Positions 32,820-41,733 of a DNA stretch of 64,000 bases are shown here, piece by piece (position 1 is the stretch's first letter; the number at the start of each line of letters is the position of its first letter). The translations under genes were made by a program, and so were the position numbers. The notes beneath the pieces are model-generated. The model was given only the letters and a program-made list of their open reading frames with translations, was not told where the DNA came from and made no database searches. This DNA is from Suillus spraguei (taxonomy: Eukaryota; Basidiomycota; Agaricomycetes; Boletales; Suillaceae), in NCBI GenBank assembly GCA_016800925.1, contig JABCPU010000145.1:1-64000 (forward strand), written 5' to 3'.

Positions 32820-33924
32820 GATCGGGCGAGAGGCAACAATGAAACAAAATCGTGAAATACATAGTTACAGTACATACAATAGAAAAAACTGTGATACAGA
32901 CACAGCCTGATACGCGAAAGGGAGATCACCGGTGGCAAAAAATATTCAGCATACTTTGCCCTTGACTCGAGTGACCTGGATATCTTGCTGGATGCAGGAG
33001 TTCGGGCGTGGCCTATCGTGGCCCATGTTGCGAGTTAAGACGGGAGCTGGAACTGTGATTAAGAAAATCTACATACATAGGAAATAATCGATGACATTAC
33101 ATACCCAGTGGCTATCTAAATCTTTTCGATCATAAAATCAATATCGATTATGCAGCGTAGCAGAGAAGTTTCCCGGATTTGATACCAGAGGCTGATAAGC
33201 ACCCAGCCAGGTTTGGTGTCCGTGGATATAGATAAATATTCGGACGACCACTTCTAACATGCGTGATCACTCACTGTCAGTTTGCCATACTTGTTCGTAC
33301 CCAGTCAAGATGACATCGTCGAGACCGGAACGTCCGGTGTATGCTGGAGCTCGAACATAGAATGTGCGGAGTGCGGAGGGAGTGGGAAAGCTGTCCAATA
33401 CTCGAGTCGTCAGAGGCGCCAACGTAGTCTTTACGTATAAGAACATACACAGCACATAGCGCCAATTGCAAACCTGCACGCTCTATCTACACAGCAATGA
33501 AGCTGTGAGCAAACACGAGGATAATGCATGGAACGCACCCTGAAAATGGCATGGAACAAACAACTGCCCAACTTCCTCAGGCCTCAACTCTCAATCAGAT
33601 ACCTCTCGTAATTGCGCTCTGTGCTCGCCTGAAAGGTTCTTCCAGTGAGCGATACTCTAAGCTGTTCTGCAGGTTGAAGCCGACGACTTACTTACCAGTA
33701 ATTTCGAATTTCCATAAAGATCCCTCGCGCATTCTCGCAGCTGCATTCATTATCCATCTTGTGGATGAGGATTGAATCCTGTAAGCATGTCGTCCCACGA
33801 ACCATGGCTTGTGTGATTCTGACAAGCACCAAAGAAGGTAGGCGCTGAACTCACCAACAAACTGTGCCACTGCAGAATAACCTGGTCTGATTCCAAGGTC
33901 TCAACGGACTTCTCGATCCGCCAT
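32820..33924 (-). pseudogene. Unknown divergent gene, copy 3
   Basis: Collinear with copy 1. After the start at 33924 (MADR...) a 7-bp loss relative to copy 1 shifts the first exon. Splice signals GTGAGT and GTAAGT and the exon encoding CENARGIF-like sequence are retained, and the exon at 33479-33277 is open in two frames. The ATG is 12 bp from the WD40 copy 2 start on the plus strand. Confidence 0.4.
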
Positions 33925-33936
33925 AGTTGAACGTGC

Positions 33937-35483
33937 ATGTCTTCCTCCAGCAGTAAGATGCCAGCGATCATGCCATGCCAGACGATGCGAGGACATACCA
34001 ACTGGGTAAAAGGTGTTGTGCACTTGCTTGACGGAAAACACATCATCACAAGTTCGGTGGATGGCTCACTCCGACTATGGAACCTAAAGAGCGGGAAACA
34101 GATAGGCGAGGACTGGCGGGACGGGAATGGCGAAGTGTGGTCCATGGCATTATCTCCAAATGGAAAGATAATTGCAAGTGGAAGCGGAGGCAGCAATAAC
34201 AAAATTAAGTTGTGGAACGTTGAGACGAGGAAGGTCATTGCCACTTGGACAGGGCACAACAATGTCGTGTGTGCATTGTGCTGGAGTGGAGATGGTGAAC
34301 GAGTAGCGAGTGGATCCTGGGATGGGATAGCGAGAGTCTGGGATGTCAACAACAGCAAAAATATACTGACAATCAAGACCAAGCACAATTGGATCTATGC
34401 GGTGATATACTCGCCTGATTCAGCAAATCTTGCAACAAGCGGAAATGGAAACAACGCTGTAACAATCTGGGATGCAAAAACGGGCGAGCTTCTCACCGGC
34501 ATCTCCTTGTCTCAGAACAACCGCCTCCTTGCAAGTGCATCATCATATGATCAAACAGCGCGTCTATGGAATCTGGATACCAACCTCCCAATTGGGCCAC
34601 CCTTCCAGCACAAACAGGATTTGCTCTCTGCAGCCCTTTCCCCTGATGGAAAGTTGTTAGTCACTGGCTGCGAAAACAACAACGCATACACATGGGACGT
34701 TCACGCCATTCTCAAAAAAGCAGGTCTTGAGGACCTCCTCTTGCCTATTCTTGATGTAATTTTCATGGTTTTTCATTAAAAACTATGCTAATATCCCCCT
34801 CGCAGGTCCCAACTCTAAAGCCGATGATGTGTGTACGTGACGTATTCCTTAATCTTTTCAACCACCTCAAGGTTGTCACTCTAGAGTAATGCAACGCAAC
34901 TTCCACCTATTCAAGCCCGTCAAATACCGCAGAGCTTTTTTGACGGTGTGCAAGTCAGTCGTCTGCACTTTGAACCACTTCATGTCCTGATTTCTATACT
35001 TTCAGTCCCCTGCATCGCGCAGCACTCGTTCTTCTTCGCAACACCTTCACAGTACCTGGGCACCCCTTTTCGAACGCTTTTCGTCGCTCTTCAACCACTC
35101 TCGTTCCGATACCGATGGAGTAATTGAACTCCAACAACGTCCAAGGCGACCCATCTTCTCTCACCGCGGTCCTCGCATTGTCGAAGTTCCCGTTCCCACA
35201 GTACAAGACAGAAGTGTATGTATTTCTTCTTATGCATTTCGTGTTGCTGTGGTTTAATAATTTCCGTTAGGCTTTGTATGTTGCTCGGCCAAGACAGAAA
35301 GCACGGCAGCATGCCCAATCTCAAGGCCATGGATCATCCACGACACCGCCTGCTCCAGGTCCTAACACTACCACACCAGGTGCAAGACCTGCGAATTCAC
35401 GACTCGTACAATTGTTGGCTCATCTCGTACTCTTTCTCTGCTGCGCATCCCCTCAACATGCCGGTGGCAATGCACAGCAGTGA
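33937..35483 (+). CDS. WD40-repeat protein with Ser/Pro-rich tail, copy 2
   Basis: Exon 1 (33937-34755) is open and encodes MSSSSSKMPAIMPCQTMRGH and six WD blades ending NAYTWDVHAILKKAGLED. Relative to copy 1, about 150 bp covering one blade is deleted in frame between the short words CTTCTCA and CTTGTCA, so a seven-blade ring is probably reduced to six. A small exon near 34806-34828 has unresolved phase. Then come exon 35006-35215 (SPASRSTRSSSQHLHS, FERFSSLFNHSRSDTDG, IVEVPVPTVQDRS) and exon 35271-35483 (ALYVARPRQKARQHAQSQ, ending LVLFLCCASPQHAGGNAQQ). The end is a short hydrophobic Cys-Cys segment. Function is unknown; it is likely a scaffold. Confidence 0.65.
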
Positions 35484-35823
35484 TCGCAAGCCCAGGCGCA
35501 GACCCATTCCACATCATCGCAAACGCTACACCAGCAAGGTCAAGCGCAAGGTCAGCCCCAGGCTCATGCGTCATCATAGCAGACTCGGCTTGCTGCCCCC
35601 TCCACATCCGCAACACCTACTGCCCATACTACCGCACCAAGTGGGCAACCACATCCATTTCCATTGCGGGTCCGATTCGTTCTTTTTCTCTGCTGTGCAT
35701 CTCCCCATATGCAGATGGCCACTAACACTACAGCATCTGGACACCTATCTCATCTCTCAATCCGCAGACTTGTTGGTAATGAATATTCACTTGATTGTCA
35801 TCGAACCTAAAAAGGGGGAGTGA
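35484..35823 (+). pseudogene. Second copy of the WD40 tail's terminal exon
   Basis: Directly after the stop at 35483 the sequence again encodes a Gln/Ser-rich stretch (AQAQTHSTSSQTLHQQ), GQPHPFPLRVRFVLFLCC, then ASPHMQMATNTTASGH, with stops between. This repeats the terminal-exon design of the gene just upstream and probably arose by tandem exon duplication. Confidence 0.5.
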
Positions 35824-36201
35824 GCAAATAGATGTTATCCGACATGGTTACCTACTGCCACGCTGTTTCGAAAAAATTAATGTTTCAAATAAATTCACAC
35901 CTGTATCACGCAGTTGTTATATTGAACCGACAACTTGAGAGAAGTCGATGACCGTCTCACTCACTCCAGAATGCAATTAGTTAGACTGGAATGGCAGGGG
36001 ATATCGTGTGCAGCCCACCGGCGATTACATTAGACTAGAGAAACGGTAGGAGTGTGGTTTGATGGTACGATACCGTTCATGACAGAAGCCTCATATGAAT
36101 TGTCCGCAGTTATTACTTACACAAGTTTGATAAGTTCACGTATATCTACAACGTCGAAAGCTCTGTATTTTGGTATATCGGACAGCCAGAGTTTCACTGA
36201 A
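35824..36201. other. Intergenic gap
   Basis: About 380 bases between convergent genes. I see no gene or repeat. Confidence 0.4.
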
Positions 36202-38436
36202 TCACGGATCCATCGCCGCGACCTCTTCTACGAATTTGGCCCAACGTTGTTCCCATGCATCCATAGCCGCGCGCTTGCTCCGTTCATCTAGCATAGAATA
36301 CTACCCAGGGAATATTAGACAATAAGTACAAGAGACGAGGATGAGGACATGGCTCACAATAATGCTGTCACGGGCCATCTGGCCAAGAGTAAGGAGTCCC
36401 GTAACTTCACTTGCTACTAGTACCTGTAAGCGACTAGTGAGTCTGGTTCCAGCAAGGGACAAACAAGGAAGAGGTTACCTGAAAGAAATCAAAAGATAGC
36501 CCCATACTATTAAACATCGCAGGATCATCGGAAGACAGTACCACCGGAATGCCTTGGTTCATGATTATCGGGAGGGGGTGCATAGGCATCGATGAGGTAA
36601 GACGCTATCATTTCTCGCGTCAATGCAAGGTTCCGGGGCAGTATACAGAAAAACATACCAGCACTTCGTTTCTATTGGAATGTGAAAATCAAATGAGGGT
36701 GTCTATTTGTGTGAGCGACTCACGATATAGGGCAGACTTCAATCGCTATTTTCTTCTCTCGACAGATCTCCATCAATTTGGGATGCTTGGCAAGTGAAAA
36801 GCTATGCAATATAAGTTAGCGAGCGCTTTGTGCCATACAATGCACCTAACCCGTGTCCAATACGCTTGGTTCCAAGAAGAATCGCGTCATAAAGGTTCAT
36901 ATCCGCTGCAGTGCCATCACCTAGAGTTTCACCAGCATGAAAGATGAAGGGAATGTCCGGATGCTGCTGGGCGAAACGCAGAAGTGGCTCTGCGTAATCG
37001 ATAAGTGGTTTACACTCCGCCCCATCTTCGTGGCCCACGAGGTCAAATCCTGGTAGATAGAACTATTAAATTTGGGTATCCTGATTTACAAAGACCGCGG
37101 ACTTGCCAGCAATAAGGTCCGGGAATTCTTGCTTGAATCTACTGCATTGTTCCAGTTCCAATTCCAATTCATCGACGGAGACAATTCTCAGGGTATTGTA
37201 GATAATCTAGGAAAAATATCAGTCTGAGCTTGAGTAGGTTCAACCGAGAGCAAGCTAACCTTCAAACCAGCGAAATCGTCTTCCCGACCTTTCGCCTTCA
37301 TTTCGGCCTTTATTTCGTTCGTGACTTCTTGGAATATTAAGAGTAGTTCACGTATTTCAAGTTTGGTCTTCGCGTCTTCTGCAAGAATATATCTACCAAA
37401 ATGTCAGGTATCACAATCATAAATATTTTTTTGACTTACTTTTTGAAAAAACTGGTTCGTACTTCAATGTACGAGATACCATCATCTATCGACGAGCGAA
37501 GGAACAGTCGCAAGTATTCCTTTTGCATTGGCACGAAACGAACGATGGGCTAAGTTTTATCAGTACATGCGCACATCTTTCCTTTCAGCACACTACAGAC
37601 TCACATCAGTCACGCCAAAGGTACTCCCAAACTTAAGCCAGATCTGCAAGTCTCACATTAAGAACATATTCAGCAGGTTACACGTTAATGTGGAGCTCAC
37701 TTTCATCGGTGTATTGTACGTCTGGTACGCATCACTAGGATTGATCATAAAAGCGCCGAGCACCCACTTATCAAATCCAGCAGGGCCGCCCAGTGCAGGA
37801 TCGAACAGCTCTCGCGCCTTCTTGATAGGAACCCAGCCGCCAGTGTATAAAGAATCTGTGATACCGATTACATCTGCGGCAGGATACTGTTCCACAGGAA
37901 TTGGCTGGATTATAGGCAGCGTGTGTTGGAGAGAAGCTGCGTCCAACGGACCTGGGACACGGATATGTATTGCGGGATGACCCAGTGCCAGATCAAGAAG
38001 TGTTCTTGCCTCCAAAGAGGCGTTCTGGTGCACATGCAATAGCGCACCCTTTGGCATCTACAGTGAAATTAGATGGGGATGAAGGTGACGAGAAGCACAG
38101 TAATTTGCTATGCTTACTTTAGAGACTATTTTACTGTAGAGATCCGTCTTTAAAATGATGTCTTTGGCTGTATGCAAATGTGAGAGGAAGTGTTAAGCGG
38201 GAGCCGAGCATCGTACCATTCAAGAACTCCATCCCTGGGTATGGGTGAGGAACATCTTCATGATCGATCCCCCAAACGGTGACAGCTTCTCTAGCACGGA
38301 TGGAGCGCACAACTTGATCTGCCTTCAGTTCAGCTGGAGTGTAATTTGTACGAACATAATCTATTCGCAACGCGCGGTCCTCTATGATAAGCTTCTCACG
38401 TCTTTGTAAGTAGTCAGCAAGTATTGGGGAGGACAT
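36202..38436 (-). CDS. Adenosine deaminase, ADGF/CECR1-like, 13 exons, 529 aa
   Basis: Exons: 38436-38217, 38167-38118, 38057-37701, 37643-37605, 37549-37440, 37392-37260, 37206-37107, 37049-36851, 36801-36724, 36671-36659, 36604-36479, 36423-36358, 36300-36202. All phases agree. The enzyme deaminates adenosine to inosine through a zinc-bound water. Zinc ligands are seen in LLHVHQNA and in the His of RIGHG and Asp of SSDDPAMF. The acid-base Glu is in FHAGETLGDG. FDLVGHEDG and CPISNEVLRLT match the ADGF/CECR1 branch. Length suits that branch, but the N-terminus MSSPILADYLQRREKL shows no signal peptide, so it is likely intracellular. Two oddities: a 13-nt exon (36659-36671) and a GC-AG intron after 37107. 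The start is the first ATG; the gene appears intact. Confidence 0.92.
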
Positions 38437-39546
38437 TGGCAAAGAAGGGGATGATGATGGTATTTTCCGTAAATTAATTAGATGACTTTAAAAACGATTT
38501 CCCTTGTGGCCCGCTGGCATTGTCAAACGTGAGGTTTCTGACCAAAAAAAATTAACAATGGCATGCTACAGTGGAAGGACCCACAGGAAGAGCAGTGTGA
38601 TAGACCAATCGAAATTATGGCTGAATTGTCCATTGGCCATTTTATCTTAGTACCGTTCCAGTTGTTGGTATACAACCTATAGCCAATACAAATGAAATTG
38701 ACTGACATCGTCAAGATGGCAAGTGTTATACAGGTTGGGATGGTCCCAGGCCAAATAAACAGTGTTGATTTGCAGTAGCTAGTGTACTAGTGGCCTTTTC
38801 GCAAGGTCAAATTGACCCACGTGGGCTTTCAGAACGTGGGCCATCTGATGCCGTGGTCATTGTAAAACGAGTAATATGATTATTCTCTAGTAGTGATACT
38901 ATACAGTACATGCCACGGTTGTGACGTGCCTGTGATGCAGCGTAACGCACCACTAGCACTTGCGGAAATGAGATTTTAGTTAGAGGACTCAGGAAGGCGA
39001 CATGTGTAACGACATACGTATATCTGATGAGCTCTCGGTCGTTCGGTTTAAATAACGTCAGTCGAATGGTAACACACTTTCAAAACATTGGGAGCCGGAA
39101 TGGTAACTTGAACAGATAACGCATCACTCGAGCATATGACACATGACGAACTTTGAGAAGGACGCCGATCGTCAAAGCTACGTCATCAATGGGCAGTCAC
39201 AATGTGGACAACCACTCTCAGTAGCGCGACCTGGGCAATGACATTCTGGCAAGGTGCTGAGTTGATGATGCGAGCTAGGATCTCTATGGAAATGAACCTG
39301 AGGTAAGTCAATGAACCTTTGCACCATTGGTAAACAAACCTGAGCGAATTGTAAATTCCTGCCACCTGCCAGCTTCAAAAGCAAAAAGTCGAATCCTTGC
39401 ACTCGCGATGACTCGGATCGCAACTACCTCATCATTGCTTTTTCGAGGGGAAACGTCTCATACGTGGCACAGTCATCGCGTTCACTGGCACATGACTTGA
39501 AGCATATAATGGGCTACTGAGTATTGATATCACTTTCCACCAAGCC
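38437..39546. other. Divergent intergenic region
   Basis: 1.1 kb between the minus-strand deaminase start and the plus-strand protease remnant. It holds AT-rich and CA-rich words and no coding frame. It is the presumed promoter region of both. Confidence 0.5.
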
Positions 39547-41054
39547 ATGTTCCTCGCTGTATCTTTATTGATACTTTTCCTCACTTTGGCAATCACAAGG
39601 ATCGCCCGTTGAAGTTTGCGATTCCCTTATCACCCTTCCCCTTACCAGGAGGCTAGACCTCTCCAATGGTACTATCAACTTCTTGCAGCACGATAAAGCT
39701 CGTCCGGCGGTCTTTAGGGGCCACAACACACATGATCGACGTGCCGATAGTATTCCTGTGAAAAGCACTTTTTTGGATTACAGCGTAGCAGTTGGCATTG
39801 GCAACCCCCCATAACCTGTCAGTTCAACACTGAGAAAACATGCGCCTGCTAATGTATTATTGAAGATAACTTGGTTCTCGACACTGGCAGCTCAGTTACA
39901 TGGGTTGGCGCCGACAAATAATACGTGAAAACCAGTACCAGCTTCATATCTGGACGGCAAGTAGAGGTATTATATGGTCCTGAGTCTACTGGCACCGGTG
40001 CTTCTTCTCTGGTATGACATCTAACAATATCATAAGTTGAAAACTTGAATACCTACGATTATTTGTAGGAGATATCTTCCTTGATACCATCACTCTCGGT
40101 GGTGGGATCCCGTCACCTGGTTCCAGCTTGGTATTGCTCTGATTGGTCGAGCTTCCGTCCAGGTGAAGATGGTATCCTTGGCATCGGGCCTGAAAACTTG
40201 ACACGCGGAACTGCCCCAAATGACCCGGGTGACACAATCCCAAGTTTCACTGATCTGCAGAAACAGATTAGTCAGCATGTTGTTGGTATCTTTGTCCAGC
40301 CCATCACTACGGAACTCTACGGAACCAGACAGCGAATTCGGAGGGATCACCTTTGGTGGAACTGACAATACAATACCAAGTACATTGGTAACATCGTATA
40401 CACGTAAGCTACCTCAGCTCCTAGATCAATCTAGACTAATAGTAATTGTTTTGTTTCAGTCCTATCACCACCATGCCACCTTCATCGCGCTATTGGGATA
40501 TCAATCAGAGGATCACCTACGGCTCCAGGACGATCTTTGGCCTCACTTCTGGGACTGTCGATACTGACACTACCTTTCTCATGTTTGCCTCTGGTGTGTA
40601 TCTAGAGTGCAGTGAGTAATAATGGCCTAATCATCGTTCGATAGATTGCTTTGAGATGTACAAGGCTGCGACTGGCGGTACTTATGATCAAGCCACTGTT
40701 CTTTTCCGTATTACTACTAACCAGTATAATGCCCTACAGGACTTAGACTTTCATATCGAGGGCGTACGTCAATTTTATCAGCCCTCTCACCTTGTATTTC
40801 GCTATTTTGCACAGCAAGTCTTCAGTCTCACCCCTAATGCCCAAATCTGGCCTTGTTTTCTCAACACCGAGATTACTAATGGTGTTGCCGGTAACATATA
40901 TCTCATCGTTCACTGCAGTGGGACCCATTGGGGCCAAGGGGACGACTTTACTATTGGCTACACGTTTATCCAGCGCTTCTACACCGTGTTGAATGGCTCC
41001 AGATCCAGCGTCGGTTTTGCCGCAACCCCGTTCACTCGTGCCACTACCAACTAA
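39547..41054 (+). pseudogene. Polyporopepsin-like aspartic protease, inactivated
   Basis: Order matches secreted A1-family proteases of basidiomycetes. A hydrophobic signal (MFLAVSLLILFLTLAIT) is followed, after a frameshift, by a propeptide SPVEVCDSLITLPLTRRLDL. Then come STFLDYSVAVGIGNPP, the first active site LVLDTGSSVTWVGADK with a stop right after it, GDIFLDTITLGGG, DGILGIGPENLTRGTA and FGGITFGGTDNTIPS. The second active site reads GTVDTDTTFLMFAS, where the second-site Gly of DTGT is Asp. LTPNAQIWP and IGYTFIQRFYTVL lead to the end, FTRATTN. At least three frame breaks and one stop make it non-functional. When active it would have degraded extracellular protein at acid pH. Confidence 0.85.
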
Positions 41055-41733
41055 TATGAAATTAATATACAAAGGATCGTTTTCAGATGCCAAACAGCAT
41101 ACGGGTTTGTGTGGACTCTTCTCAAATAGGCTATGTTGACATCTATTGACAGAACGATTGATCCCGCGTGAGCAATTCGTGTCAACCCCCATGTACGTGT
41201 TCCAACTTGAATTGCACTCCACACGCCATCGCTCTTTTTTTCCTAAACTGAAACTCCTGTTCTTGAGCTCGAGCCACTATTGTTTCGGCATGTTCTTTTC
41301 AAGGTGCTGTCGGTATCCAGAAAGCTGCTCATTATACATCGGAGCCGAAAAACAGGTTTTGGAAGATGGATGAGTTTGTGGCTGCCGGTCTCCGTTGATC
41401 CAGAAGACAGCATTGGAGCTCCTCATTCACCTTCGCTGGTCGAAATATTTTGAGTCCTCCTTCAAGCTAGACTATCAATCGAACTTCTAGTTCTTACGCC
41501 CTGCCTACGTGACGAGAAAGCCATGCTTGACTTGCGCACGACTTCGTTCGCACATGGGCAGCTTTACACGAGGCCATGTAAGTATCATGCCATATATGCA
41601 ATGTAACAGTAGAAAATTAATGTGCGATGACAATGGTGACATGTGGCATAAAACCAGCAGCTTCAGAACTATTATTAAGATGACCCAGGAAGTTGGAGGA
41701 GATGGTCCTATGTAGATAGGGTAAGTTGTGAAG
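41055..41733. other. Intergenic gap
   Basis: About 680 bases between two convergent genes. Nothing recognisable. Confidence 0.4.
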
